A stretch of DNA of 38,184 bases from Nostoc sp. CCCryo 231-06 (GCA_023522315.1 JAHCSU010000514.1:1-38184), one strand, 5' to 3'. Counted from the first letter of the stretch, positions 7,754-17,423 are shown. Notes: a model not told the origin generated them from the letters alone. Made by a program: numbers and translations.

Positions 7754-10700
7754 ATGACATTTTTGTATAACAATAGCCAGGAAAAACAGGATCTAATTTC
7801 TGAAGTAGAAAATCTGAATGGGAGCGCCAATATAACGAATATTGCTAGCAATGAAATATCCTTATTAAACGCGATCGCTCAGGAATTTAAAACTTGGCGG
7901 CGACAGTTGCAAGACATCGCAACTCACATGCGCCAAGCGGCGGACTTTGATACACTACTCAAAATTACAGTAGCGCAGATTAGAGAAAAAATTGGCTGCG
8001 ATCGCGCCTTAATTTATCAGTTTACTTCCCTTGATGCAGGTAATGTTTTAGCAGAATCAAGAACACTAGGTTGGACACCAACTTTAGGCGAAAATATTCC
8101 GGGAATTATTTTTGGTTTATATACCAATCAAGACTATATAGAACCTGTAGTTATTGATGATATCAGTCAGATTCAACTCACCCCTTATCAAAAGCAACTG
8201 CTAGATAAATTTCAAATCAAAGCTAGTTTGAGTTTACCGATTGTAGTAGAAGGTAAAGTATGGGGGTTACTGGCAGTAAATAATTGCTCCTCAACGCGCC
8301 AGTGGCAAGAAGTAGAAATTAGCCTGTTATCTCAAATTACAACAGAACTGATCTACAAATTGCAGAGCTTTGAATTCAAAAAAGAAGAACAACAGCGCAT
8401 ACTAGCAAAAAAATCAGTAGCTAAAGTCATCGACAAAATTCTGCGGGTATCAAATGTCGATAAGCTTTTTCAAACAACCACTCAAGAAGTCCGTCAATTA
8501 CTAAAATGCGATCGCGTCGGTGTCTATCGCTTCAAACCTGACTGGAGTGGCGAGTTTGTCTCTGAGTCTGTGGGTAATAGTTCGGTAAAACTGGTCGGCC
8601 CTGATTTTTACACGGTCTGGGAAGATAGCCACTTACAAGACACTCAAGGAGGGCGTTATGCCAAGGGTGAAAGCTTTGTGGTCAATGACATCTATAAAAT
8701 GGGTCATGCTCAATGCCACATTGATATTTTAGAGCAGTATGAAATCAAGGCTTACATCATTGCGCCGATATTTTCTGGAGAGAAATTATGGGGTTTGCTG
8801 GCAGCTTACCAAAATTCTGGGTCTCGTGATTGGCAACTTTGGGAAGAAACCTTTGTGACTCAAATTGGGCTGCAATTTGGTGTGGCTATCTCACAAGGGG
8901 AATATCTAGAACAAGTGCAGAGGAAATCTGAACAGCTAGCTCAAATAGTTGAACAAGAAAAAACTTTCACTAAGATAGTAGGCCGCATCCGACAATCTTT
9001 AGATGTAGATAGCATCTTCAAAACAACCACTCAAGAAGTACGTCAATCACTACGATGCGATCGCGTCGCCGTCTATCGCTTTAACCCTGACTGGGGTGGC
9101 GAATTTGTGGCTGAGTCTGTTGGTAATGCTTGGACAAAACTGGTAGGCCCTGATATTAAAACCGTTTTGGACGATACCTACTTGCAAGAAACTAAGGGAG
9201 GTAGGTATGTCAGAGGCGAAAACTTTGTTGTTAATGACATCCATGAAGTAGGGCTTGCTCCCTGCCATATTGAGATTTTAGAGCAGTTTGAAGCCAGAGC
9301 TTACATAATTGTTCCTATATTCTTCGGGGATAAATTGTGGGGATTGCTGGCAGCTTATCAAAGTTCTGGCCCCCGTGAGTGGGAAACTTGGGAAGTGACT
9401 TTTTTGGTTCAGACTAGCTTGCAATTTAGCCTAGCTAAATCGCAGATAGATTATTTGGAATTAGTTCGGTTGAAATCTGAGAAACTAGCTCAGATAGCAG
9501 AACAAGAGAAAGCTGTCACCAAGATCAGTAACCGCATCCGGCAATCTTCAGATGTAGAAGAAATCTTTAAAACAACCACTCAAGAAGTACGGCAATTACT
9601 GCGATGCGATCGCGTCGCAGTCTATCGCTTCAACCCTAATTGGACTGGTGAATTTGTAGCAGAATCAGTAGCTCATACTTGGATAAAACTGGTAGGCCCC
9701 GATATCAAAACTGTCTGGGAAGATACCCACTTGCAAGAAACTCAAGGAGGTCGATATGCCCAAGAGGAAAACTTTGTTGTAAATGACATCTATCAGGTAG
9801 GTCATTCTCCTTGCCACATTGAAATTTTAGAGCAATTTGAAGTTAAAGCTTATGTAATTGTTCCTGTATTTGCTGGGGAACAATTGTGGGGATTGCTGGC
9901 AGCTTATCAAAATTCTGGAACTCGTGATTGGGAAGAATCGGAAGTTACCTTGTTATCACGCATTGGCAACCAGTTAGGACTAGCATTACAACAGACTGAA
10001 TATTTGCAACAAGTGCAAGGCCAGTCAGCCAAATTAGCAGAAGCAGCAGCACGAGAAAAGGCAGCCAAGGAGTTATTACAACAACGATCTATTCAACTCC
10101 TAATAGCCCTTAGACCTGCTCTCAACGGCGACTTAACAGTACGCGCACCCATTACAGAAGACGAACTAGGCACGATCGCCGATGCTTACAATAATACCCT
10201 GCAAGCACTGCGGCAAATCGTTCTTCAGGTACAGGGGGCTGCTCAACAAGTTGTCCAAACTTCCGGTAACAGCGAGGCTTCACTAGCGGGACTAACTAAT
10301 TTAGCACAACAACAATCTGAGGAAATTACCGCAGCTTTAGGTGAGATTCAACAGATGGTGGACTCTACTCAAGCTGTGGTGGCGAATGCCGAGTTAGTGC
10401 AAGTTGCGGTGCAACAAGCGAATGAAACTGTAGAGTCTGGCGATACTGCGATGAACTTAACTGTAAAAGCAATCCAAGGAATTCGTGAAACTGTCGCTCA
10501 AACCAGCAAGAAGATTAAACGCCTCAGTGAATCTTCGCAAAAAATCTCCAAAGTGGTGAATTTGATTGGTAATTTTGCCACACAGACAAACGTCCTGGCT
10601 TTGAATGCAGCCATTGAAGCCACCCGTGCCGGTGAATATGGCAAAGGCTTTGCAGTTGTAGCTGATGAAGTCCGTTCTTTATCTCGCCAGTCAGCAGCAG

Positions 10701-11062
10701 CAACCATCGAAATAGAAAAATTAGTCCAGGAGATTCAAGCAGAAACCGGAGAAGTAGCAGTAGCGATGGAAACTGGTATTCAGCAGGTAGTAGAAGGCAC
10801 AAATCTTGTCAATGATACTCGCCAAAACTTGAATGCGATCGTTTCTGCAACTGCCGAAATTAGTCAGCTAATCGAACGAATTACCGCAGCGACTCAAAAA
10901 CAAATGACGCAATCTGTAACAGTCACAAAATCAATGCAAGATGTAGCAGAAATTGCTAATAAGACTTTTGCGGAATCTCAAGAAATTGCTAGTGTGTTCC
11001 AAGATTTATCAGGGATGGCGCAAGAGTTATTAACAACTGCTAGTAAGTTTAAAGTCAAATGA
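7754..11062 (+). CDS. pixJ: PixJ cyanobacteriochrome phototaxis receptor (four GAF domains plus methyl-accepting domain)
   Basis: A 1102-residue soluble receptor with no membrane segment. Order: GAF1 (about 55-205, no chromophore Cys), GAF2 (about 225-385), GAF3 (408-568), GAF4 (591-750), a HAMP-like linker (about 780-840) and a methyl-accepting signalling domain (about 845-1102) with the conserved hairpin tip (NAAIEATRAGEYGKGFAVVA near 948-967). GAF2, GAF3 and GAF4 each carry the canonical Cys-His pair: Cys321/His322, Cys504/His505, Cys687/His688. GAF2 also has Trp289 and Asp291; these numbers coincide with the bilin-pocket residues known for Anabaena AnPixJ GAF2, a red/green phycocyanobilin sensor. 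No second DXCF cysteine is seen. GAF4 keeps Trp655/Asp657, but GAF3 has Leu472 in the Trp place. The architecture matches AnPixJ rather than the seven-GAF Nostoc punctiforme PtxD. Confidence 0.93.
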   Translation: MTFLYNNSQEKQDLISEVENLNGSANITNIASNEISLLNAIAQEFKTWRRQLQDIATHMRQAADFDTLLKITVAQIREKIGCDRALIYQFTSLDAGNVLAESRTLGWTPTLGENIPGIIFGLYTNQDYIEPVVIDDISQIQLTPYQKQLLDKFQIKASLSLPIVVEGKVWGLLAVNNCSSTRQWQEVEISLLSQITTELIYKLQSFEFKKEEQQRILAKKSVAKVIDKILRVSNVDKLFQTTTQEVRQLLKCDRVGVYRFKPDWSGEFVSESVGNSSVKLVGPDFYTVWEDSHLQDTQGGRYAKGESFVVNDIYKMGHAQCHIDILEQYEIKAYIIAPIFSGEKLWGLLAAYQNSGSRDWQLWEETFVTQIGLQFGVAISQGEYLEQVQRKSEQLAQIVEQEKTFTKIVGRIRQSLDVDSIFKTTTQEVRQSLRCDRVAVYRFNPDWGGEFVAESVGNAWTKLVGPDIKTVLDDTYLQETKGGRYVRGENFVVNDIHEVGLAPCHIEILEQFEARAYIIVPIFFGDKLWGLLAAYQSSGPREWETWEVTFLVQTSLQFSLAKSQIDYLELVRLKSEKLAQIAEQEKAVTKISNRIRQSSDVEEIFKTTTQEVRQLLRCDRVAVYRFNPNWTGEFVAESVAHTWIKLVGPDIKTVWEDTHLQETQGGRYAQEENFVVNDIYQVGHSPCHIEILEQFEVKAYVIVPVFAGEQLWGLLAAYQNSGTRDWEESEVTLLSRIGNQLGLALQQTEYLQQVQGQSAKLAEAAAREKAAKELLQQRSIQLLIALRPALNGDLTVRAPITEDELGTIADAYNNTLQALRQIVLQVQGAAQQVVQTSGNSEASLAGLTNLAQQQSEEITAALGEIQQMVDSTQAVVANAELVQVAVQQANETVESGDTAMNLTVKAIQGIRETVAQTSKKIKRLSESSQKISKVVNLIGNFATQTNVLALNAAIEATRAGEYGKGFAVVADEVRSLSRQSAAATIEIEKLVQEIQAETGEVAVAMETGIQQVVEGTNLVNDTRQNLNAIVSATAEISQLIERITAATQKQMTQSVTVTKSMQDVAEIANKTFAESQEIASVFQDLSGMAQELLTTASKFKVK

Positions 11063-11220
11063 AAAATAGTTAGGAGTTTGGAGTTAAAAGTTAGGAGTTA
11101 GGAGTTAGAAATTATGGGGATAAAGCATTTGGTTGATAAGTTTTGACATCATCATAATCAAGAGAGTTTTAAATGCTTTAACCATATTTAATTGGGAGTT
11201 TTGAGTTCAAGTAAAGAGGA

Positions 11221-11682
11221 GTGAAATTGACAGAAAGTATTATTCAGCAGAAAAGTTTTCAATTTGCTTTGGAAATTATTCATCTATATACAGCACTTCC
11301 TCCTGCTATGAGGTACAGATACTTGGGATGCTATTAGGACATACAAACGATAATTCGATTAATTAGTGTACCTCATAACTTCGGGAAGTGCTGTATTAAA
11401 CTGCAAGAGCAGCGAGAATATGTTCTTTCTAAGCAATTACTACGAAGTGGGACAAGTATTGGCGCGAATTTTGAAGAGGCTAGCGGTGGTCAGAGTAGAA
11501 AGGATTTCTTGGCAAAAATGTATATTGCATACAAAGAAGCTAGGGAAACCAAATACTGGCTACGTTTACTACAACAGTCCAAACTAGTAAATATTGATTT
11601 AACCAATGAACTAATCTATGCAGACGAAATCATTCGGATTTTAAGTTCAATAGTCAAGACAACTGAAAAATCAATTGGTTGA
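11221..11682 (+). pseudogene. Four-helix-bundle (23S rRNA intervening-sequence type) protein gene, split by a MITE
   Basis: The 5' part (GTG at 11221, or TTG at 11227 after GAGGAG) encodes a start like TESIIQQKSFQFALEIIHLY; after the insertion the frame gives KLQEQREYVLSKQLLRSG, GTSIGANFEEASGGQSRKDF, AYKEARETKYWLRLL and a normal end at TGA 11680-11682. LLRSGTSIGANxxEA and KMYIAYKEARETxYWL are the signature of the TIGR02436/bS23-like four-helix-bundle family, of unclear function. Removing 11291-11395 (element plus one TA) leaves exactly 357 bp with no stop. As it stands, the 5' frame ends within the element. A short GTG-started frame from 11366 exists in another frame and is spurious. Confidence 0.85.
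11291..11393. mobile_element. MITE family A, copy 1 (TA target duplication)
   Basis: A 103-bp element with imperfect terminal inverted repeats of about 26 bp: left CAGCACTTCC...TATGAGGTAC, right GTACCTCATA...GGAAGTGCTG. TA at 11289-11290 and 11394-11395 is the presumed target duplication, as for the IS630/Tc1-mariner superfamily. No coding capacity. It interrupts the four-helix-bundle gene between pixJ and pixL. Confidence 0.85.
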
Positions 11683-11683
11683 T

Positions 11684-11866
11684 CAACTCCCAACTCCCAA
11701 CTCCCAACTCGCAACTCCCAACTCGCAACTCCCAACTCCCAACTCCCAACTCCCAACTCCCAACTCCTAACTCCCAACTCCTAACTCCCAACTCCTAACT
11801 CCTAACTCCTAACTCCTAACTCCTAACTCCCAACTCCTAACTCCCAACTCCTAACTCCTAACTCCC
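11684..11866 (+). repeat. Heptameric repeat array in front of pixL
   Basis: About 26 head-to-tail copies of a 7-bp unit, CAACTCC or TAACTCC, with two variants containing CTCG. It runs from just after the four-helix-bundle stop to six bases before the pixL ATG. Degenerate copies of the reverse orientation (GTTAGGA) are at about 11080-11110. Such short tandem repeats are typical of heterocystous cyanobacteria. Confidence 0.95.
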
Positions 11867-11871
11867 CACTT

Positions 11872-14800
11872 ATGATCACAGATAACGAAATCCGCGAACA
11901 AGGATACATTTACTTTCTGGCTGAAGCCCCAGAATTAGTCCAAATTATTGAACAAGAACTATTTAGCTTATCGGAAGGTTATAGCATTGCTAAAGTTCAT
12001 AACTTAATGCGGGCTACTCATACACTTAAAGGTGGGGCTGCTAATGTTGGGCTAGAAGTAATTAAGATGATAGCCCATTTTTTAGAAGATGTATTTAATG
12101 CTCTATATAATCCAAAAGTGGTAGTTGATGCCGAATTGCAAACACTTTTATTACAAGCTTATGAGTGTCTTAGCATAGCATTAAATACCGAATTAATTGG
12201 CAGTACTGTTAATGATGAAGAACTGCTACACCGAGCAACTTCAGTGTTCGCACAGTTGCAAGAAAAACTGGGTGATGCATTTGGTGCTGAGACTCATATT
12301 CCCACTTCTGAAGAATTGGGATTTGATATTGTCCAGTCCGTTTTTGAAGTGGGAGTAGAGCAACGTATAAACAGTATTGCTGAAGCTGTTAACAATCCAC
12401 CAAGTCATGACGAGTTTATCGAGTTTTTACACTCTCAAGCTGAGGTGTTTCTCGGTTTAGCGGAATCTCTAAATTTACCTGGATTAGGAGAAATTTCTCA
12501 AACAATTCTGTCAGCGCTGCAAGCAAACCCCACTCAGGTGCACCAAATTGCAGAAATTGCCCTTGTAGATTTGCAACAAGCACAAAAATTGGTATTAGAA
12601 GGCGATCGCACTTCTGGCGGAAAAACTTCTCCAGCTTTGCAAAAACTCACGACAGTCGCCAATAATGAGTTATCTGAAGAATTACAAAATAATTCAGAAG
12701 AACAATTTTACCAATTTATCACTACATCTGATAACGATAAAAACGAATCAGTAAAGCCAACAACTGCCAAGTTTTATTTAAAAGTCATTCGTTACATTTT
12801 TGGCTGGTTTAATCACGAAATCAAAATACCAGAGGCAGAACTTAATTTTGATTTAATTATTCCCAGATTAGAAAAAGAAAATTTACTTGATTATATCGAT
12901 AATTGGCTAAAAAACTTTCTAGATTTTGTTCAAGATGAAGAAGATAGTCAAAGTCTTTGTATTTATCGACATGGGATAATTTTAATCATCTTATTTGCTA
13001 TCACAAAATTTCAGTATTCTGTTAATAAATATGATAGCTACATCTCACTCATTAAAATATTACAAAAGCGAATTCATAGATTAGCACAAGGATATAAAAA
13101 CTATCCTCCTGTTACTAGCAAAGAGAAAAATTGGCTTGATAATCCCAAGTTACAAACGCTCTTAATTCTTAAAGAAATACCTAATATTTCTTCTCAAACA
13201 ACTGAGAATCTCCTAGAAGCAATATGGGGAGAAGAAGCTAGCGAAAACCTTACAGACCAAGTAGTCACAACCGCAAATGATGATTCTTCAGTAACGCTTG
13301 ATTCCTTAACTGTCAATGAGCAGGGAGTTGTAAATGTTCCTGAAACAGCTATTGAAGTCATGCCTGATTTAGCTACACAAATCAACAAAGAAATAGAAGA
13401 TAAATCAGAGTATGTTCAAACTAAAAACCTTCGCCAACCTTCATTTATTCGAGTAGATACAGAGAGGCTGCAACACCTCAATTATCTCGCTGGGGAATCG
13501 TTGATTTACCAAAAACGGCATAGTTTGCAAGATGAACAAGTCAAAGAACTAATTAACCAATTAATCCAGCAACTTACTAGACACCAAACAACTTTAAATG
13601 AATTACGTGATTTACCATTACAAATACAAAATATTGCCTCACAACAAACGCAAAATTTTGCAGTGAATTTTGACTCTTTAGAAATGGATGTATATACAGA
13701 TTTTCAGATGACATTGCACGAAGCAATAGAAGAGACACTGCAACTACAAGAAACCACAGAGTCTCTTGACTTGCTCGTGAGCCAAGCTGCTCAAATTAGT
13801 GACAAACAAGAGAAGTTAACTCTTAATATTATAGATAGCTTAGTAGAAGCACGAATGTCGCCTTTGGGCAATATCCTGAATCGCTTCCCCCACATGGTAA
13901 ATAAGTTGGGGAATGTTCATGCCAAACTTGTAGAATTGAAACTTACTGGTACTGAAGTACTAGTGGATAAAGCGATCGCAGAAAAACTGTATGATCCCTT
14001 ATTACATTTAGTACGTAATGCTTTTGATCACGGAATTGAATCTCCGCAACTTCGCCGAGAGTTTGGTAAACCAGAACAAGGGTTAATCGAAATCTGCGCC
14101 TATCATCAGGGTAGCCAAACTGTTATCGAAGTTCGGGATGATGGGATGGGATTGAATTTAGACAGAATTCGCAGAAAAGCTGTTGAACTTTATCCCATAC
14201 AAACTGAAGACAAAATTAGAAGCTATGGTTCTAATCTGGCTGAATCTGAACTGTTAGATATGATATTTTTACCTGGATTTTCTACTGCTGGTAAAGTAAG
14301 TGAAATCTCTGGGCGCGGGATGGGTTTAAATATCGTGCGGACTCAGATTAACGCACTTAATGGTTCAATTTCAGTTCAATCCTTACCCAACCAAGGAACA
14401 ATATTCATACTCAAAATTCCTTTTTCTATGACTACCGAAAAATTAATGCTAGTTCAAGCCAAAGGTGTTATTTATGCCCTTATTTTGGACAGTATCGAAA
14501 AAATATTTATTCCCTCTGAGCAGCAGATTAAAGAAATTGAAGGGAAAAAAGTCTTACATTATAATACAGATAATGATGAGACTATGGTCAGCCTCCGTCA
14601 ACTTTCAAAGTTGATTGATTATAATGGTTCATTCTTTAATAGTGCTACTCCATACAACATATCAAATACTCACGACCCAAGCATAGCGAAAAATCCGGTA
14701 CTTTTGCTACGACGAAATCAGGGAAGATTTGCTTTAGAAGTTGACCAAATAATTGGTGAACAAGAACTGGTAATCAGACCTTTAGGAAATGCGATCGCAC

Positions 14801-15486
14801 CGCCAAAATACATTTATGGTTGTAGTAGTTTAGCTAATGGTAATCTCATCTTAGTGATTGATGCTTCATTGCTGATATCTAGCGAGATTCAACAAACAAC
14901 ACTTGATATTATGGCGCTACCAGTACCTTCTTTGTCAAATAAAAAAGCCTTAGCGATATCAGGAGATACTTTTTCATCTACACCATTACTTGCTGCATCT
15001 ACTTCCACAACAACTATACAAATCCAACCTAGTTATTCTCAACCAGATAATAAATTACCAAAAGAAACCCAACCCAGTTACTCTCAAGAGCCAGATAATA
15101 AATTACCAAAAGTTGTTTTAGTTGTAGATGACGCAATTAGTCTGCGCCAAACTATCTCTCTCACACTGCAAAAATCCGGTTATCAAGTAATACAAGCTCA
15201 AAATGGTGTAGAAGCTCTAGAAAAGTTACAGTTACATCCAGAAATACAAGTTGTCATCTCCGATTTAGAGATGCCCCGAATGAATGGTTTTGAGTTGTTG
15301 GGCAATTTCCGTCAATACCCCAATTTAGCAAAAATACCTGTAGTGATTCTCACTTCTCGCAGTGCTGAAAAACATCGCCAGCTTGCTCAAGAATTGGGTG
15401 CAAAGGCTTATTTGACTAAGCCTTATTTAGAGCATGAGTTTCTTTCTACAATTCAGGGGTTAATTAACAGTAATAGAGATGATTGA
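11872..15486 (+). CDS. pixL: PixL hybrid CheA-type histidine kinase
   Basis: A 1204-residue kinase. Domains: N-terminal Hpt with phosphorylatable His50 (RATHTLKGGAANVGL), a long variable linker (about 130-530), dimerisation and ATPase region (N box HLVRNAFDHGIESP near residue 710; G1 VRDDGMGLNL; G2 GRGMGLNIVRTQI), a CheW-like domain (about 860-1005), and a C-terminal receiver (about 1080-1200) with Asp1131 (SDLEMPRMNGFELL) and Lys in LTKPY. It should autophosphorylate under control of PixJ via PixI and pass phosphate to PixG and PixH. The linker before the receiver carries a tandem duplication (PSYSQPDNKLPK, then PSYSQEPDNKLPK). The ATG at 11872 has no Shine-Dalgarno because the heptamer array runs up to it; with no neater internal start, the position rests on the Hpt domain beginning nearby. 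Confidence 0.92.
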   Translation: MITDNEIREQGYIYFLAEAPELVQIIEQELFSLSEGYSIAKVHNLMRATHTLKGGAANVGLEVIKMIAHFLEDVFNALYNPKVVVDAELQTLLLQAYECLSIALNTELIGSTVNDEELLHRATSVFAQLQEKLGDAFGAETHIPTSEELGFDIVQSVFEVGVEQRINSIAEAVNNPPSHDEFIEFLHSQAEVFLGLAESLNLPGLGEISQTILSALQANPTQVHQIAEIALVDLQQAQKLVLEGDRTSGGKTSPALQKLTTVANNELSEELQNNSEEQFYQFITTSDNDKNESVKPTTAKFYLKVIRYIFGWFNHEIKIPEAELNFDLIIPRLEKENLLDYIDNWLKNFLDFVQDEEDSQSLCIYRHGIILIILFAITKFQYSVNKYDSYISLIKILQKRIHRLAQGYKNYPPVTSKEKNWLDNPKLQTLLILKEIPNISSQTTENLLEAIWGEEASENLTDQVVTTANDDSSVTLDSLTVNEQGVVNVPETAIEVMPDLATQINKEIEDKSEYVQTKNLRQPSFIRVDTERLQHLNYLAGESLIYQKRHSLQDEQVKELINQLIQQLTRHQTTLNELRDLPLQIQNIASQQTQNFAVNFDSLEMDVYTDFQMTLHEAIEETLQLQETTESLDLLVSQAAQISDKQEKLTLNIIDSLVEARMSPLGNILNRFPHMVNKLGNVHAKLVELKLTGTEVLVDKAIAEKLYDPLLHLVRNAFDHGIESPQLRREFGKPEQGLIEICAYHQGSQTVIEVRDDGMGLNLDRIRRKAVELYPIQTEDKIRSYGSNLAESELLDMIFLPGFSTAGKVSEISGRGMGLNIVRTQINALNGSISVQSLPNQGTIFILKIPFSMTTEKLMLVQAKGVIYALILDSIEKIFIPSEQQIKEIEGKKVLHYNTDNDETMVSLRQLSKLIDYNGSFFNSATPYNISNTHDPSIAKNPVLLLRRNQGRFALEVDQIIGEQELVIRPLGNAIAPPKYIYGCSSLANGNLILVIDASLLISSEIQQTTLDIMALPVPSLSNKKALAISGDTFSSTPLLAASTSTTTIQIQPSYSQPDNKLPKETQPSYSQEPDNKLPKVVLVVDDAISLRQTISLTLQKSGYQVIQAQNGVEALEKLQLHPEIQVVISDLEMPRMNGFELLGNFRQYPNLAKIPVVILTSRSAEKHRQLAQELGAKAYLTKPYLEHEFLSTIQGLINSNRDD

Positions 15487-15736
15487 AACCATTTATTCAT
15501 GGTAGCAAATCATTAAAATCAATCTTACTTTTAGTTGGGTGCTATCGCTAAGTTATCTGTGGGAGTTTAAGTTAAGTGATAGCACAGTGGTGAGAGAGGC
15601 ATGGTGTACCTATAAAGTGTATCAACCCTTGGGACGCGATCGCCCCTTACACTTCTTCAAAAAATCACGAGATTTCTGATGATTTGCTTGTTTCTTGTAT
15701 GTGTTATATTATTGAAACATCCATTGAAAAAACTAA

Positions 15737-16555
15737 GTGAATTCACGCAGCTTTTTATTTGTATTAATCCTAATTTCAGGAACTTATGCTTCTTCTATAA
15801 TGTCAGTAAATGGTCAATCGCTTCTAAATAGCCAAGTTGACAATCAGGTTAGTGATATTACCCCAGAAATACAGCAAATAGCGTTAAAGCACTTATCCAG
15901 ACGCATCGGTATACCAGTAGAATACCTGCAAATAGAACACGTCTATAGACCCAATTTTAGAAATCTGAAACAAGCTGGATTAGGGTTTGTAGTAATCGAT
16001 AAAAGGGATGGGAAAATTTACGATGTTGTTCTTAATAAGAACAATCCTAATGAAGAACTTGATGTTAATAAATTGAGAGAAGAAGATAACAAAATTTTTA
16101 TTTCTAAGTACGGTAAGCTTGACCCTCAGTTGTTTAACTCTTTGGCAAGTATCTCTGAGCAAGACTTATTAAGAGTAGTTATAGAAGTCTACATGGGACA
16201 GCAGTCTCCAGGTCCAAAGTTACCTGATGCCATACCTGGAGCCAATATAACTTTGGAAGAGTTGGAGAGCTACCATAATAAAGTTGCCCAGCAGAGAAAC
16301 CGAGAAAACCAAGCTACCGTTAACCCAGTCGCTCAACGGATAAGACAGCTAGGATTTGAGGCAACAGCTAATCCTAATTTTCCTTTTATTTACGCCACTT
16401 TGCCTCGAAGAGTTATTAAGCAATTAGAATCCTGGGAGGAAGTCCAAAAAATATCTTTGGATGAAATTAATAAGGCTGAACTAGAGATAGCCCCATTAGC
16501 CATAGGCTCGAATATTGTCCATAACCGGGGTTATACTCAGGGCAAACGCATCTAA
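15737..16555 (+). pseudogene. Secreted subtilase-like protein, N-terminal part only
   Basis: A GTG-started frame of 272 residues with a signal peptide (MNSRSFLFVLILISGTYA). The body, a propeptide-like region with segments PVAQRIRQLGFEATANPNFP and FIYATLPRRVIKQLESWEEV, resembles the region before the catalytic domain of cyanobacterial S8 peptidases. The end SNIVHNRGYTQGKRI looks like the point where such proteins continue with G-x-G-V/I-x-V-A-V and the catalytic Asp; here a stop follows at once. No His or Ser catalytic block follows before 16643, so the protein is probably a truncation left by a rearrangement. It might still be secreted as a protease-inhibiting propeptide; that is speculation. 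The family call is from motif memory only. Confidence 0.5.
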
Positions 16556-16643
16556 ATTACTCTTGATCACAACGAAGGTTAAGAACCAACGAAAAAATCA
16601 GGATTTCGCGCTTGATTATTTTTTAAGCCCTAAAGCGATCGCC

Positions 16644-17369
16644 TTAATTACTAGGTAGATTATTTGGATCTATACCTAGAGAACGTAAGTACTGCGCTAA
16701 CTGTTCAGCCCTTTGCCGTTCTTGTTCAGCCCTTTGTCGCTCCTGTTGTGCCTGTTCTGCATCTGTCAAATAGCGATTTCCTTGCTGATCATACCAACAT
16801 AAAAACTCCTGCTGTATCCCGGCAATTACAGCTTGGTGTCGCCCAATACCTAACCCCACCTCTGGCATCAAATATGGTTCACCTATTTGTAGTTGGTAGT
16901 TTCCACCTATCAACTTATACACTTCAAATGGTTGATGTTGGTCGCGTCGCCAAAACTCAGGGTTATAAATTACGTAGTATAAGACACCGAGTTTTCTGTA
17001 TATATCTAGCTTCTCGTCGTATTCACCTCCTGGGGTGTGGGATACCATTTCTAATGTGAATATTGGAACTATCCCATTTTCTTCCCAAACCGCGTAACTT
17101 TTGCGTGATTTGCCACGCTTTTTGCGTTCTACTCCCACACTCAAAAAAGCATCTGGCACTACAGGTACTCTAGGATTTATTCCTGTGGTGTGATACACTC
17201 CCATGTCTACTCCGAAGTACCAATCCATGCGATTTGCCCAAATGGAGTTGAGTAAGAAGAGTAAAATGTTGGGCAAAAAGTTTTGGTCTTCGTTATCCAC
17301 TGGCGTATCGTCTGAACAGGGAAGTTCATCAGTAGTTGGTAACGCATTTTTGAGATCAGGTGAGAGCAT
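16644..17369 (-). CDS. Uma2 family (DUF820) putative nuclease
   Basis: A 241-residue protein. The PD-(D/E)XK-like core common to Uma2 proteins is visible: VPDAFLSVGV (the VPD motif), IPIFTLEMVS equivalent (VPIFTLEMVS, the E-x-V motif), YDEKLDIYRKLGVLYYVIYN (K in the YxxKxxxYxxxG block) and a C-terminal PEVGLGIGRHQA. It ends in a coiled coil with repeats of QERQRAEQ and the common finish LRSLGIDPNNLP. The family is amplified in filamentous cyanobacteria; its cellular role is unproven. It is convergent with the truncated subtilase gene, and its start is 53 bp from the potB stop in the same orientation. Confidence 0.85.
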   Translation of the reverse strand: MLSPDLKNALPTTDELPCSDDTPVDNEDQNFLPNILLFLLNSIWANRMDWYFGVDMGVYHTTGINPRVPVVPDAFLSVGVERKKRGKSRKSYAVWEENGIVPIFTLEMVSHTPGGEYDEKLDIYRKLGVLYYVIYNPEFWRRDQHQPFEVYKLIGGNYQLQIGEPYLMPEVGLGIGRHQAVIAGIQQEFLCWYDQQGNRYLTDAEQAQQERQRAEQERQRAEQLAQYLRSLGIDPNNLPSN

Positions 17370-17423
17370 AACCGTTGTCTCGCTGGCGTTTGATGCCCTT
17401 ATTATAAATGAGTGACGAAAAGT

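Noticed and set aside
11366-11587. A 73-codon GTG-started frame between pixJ and pixL
   Set aside because: It begins inside MITE A1 and runs out of frame through the four-helix-bundle gene; the family homology is in another frame.
11684-11866. CRISPR-like appearance of the array before pixL
   Set aside because: The repeats are contiguous 7-bp units without spacers.
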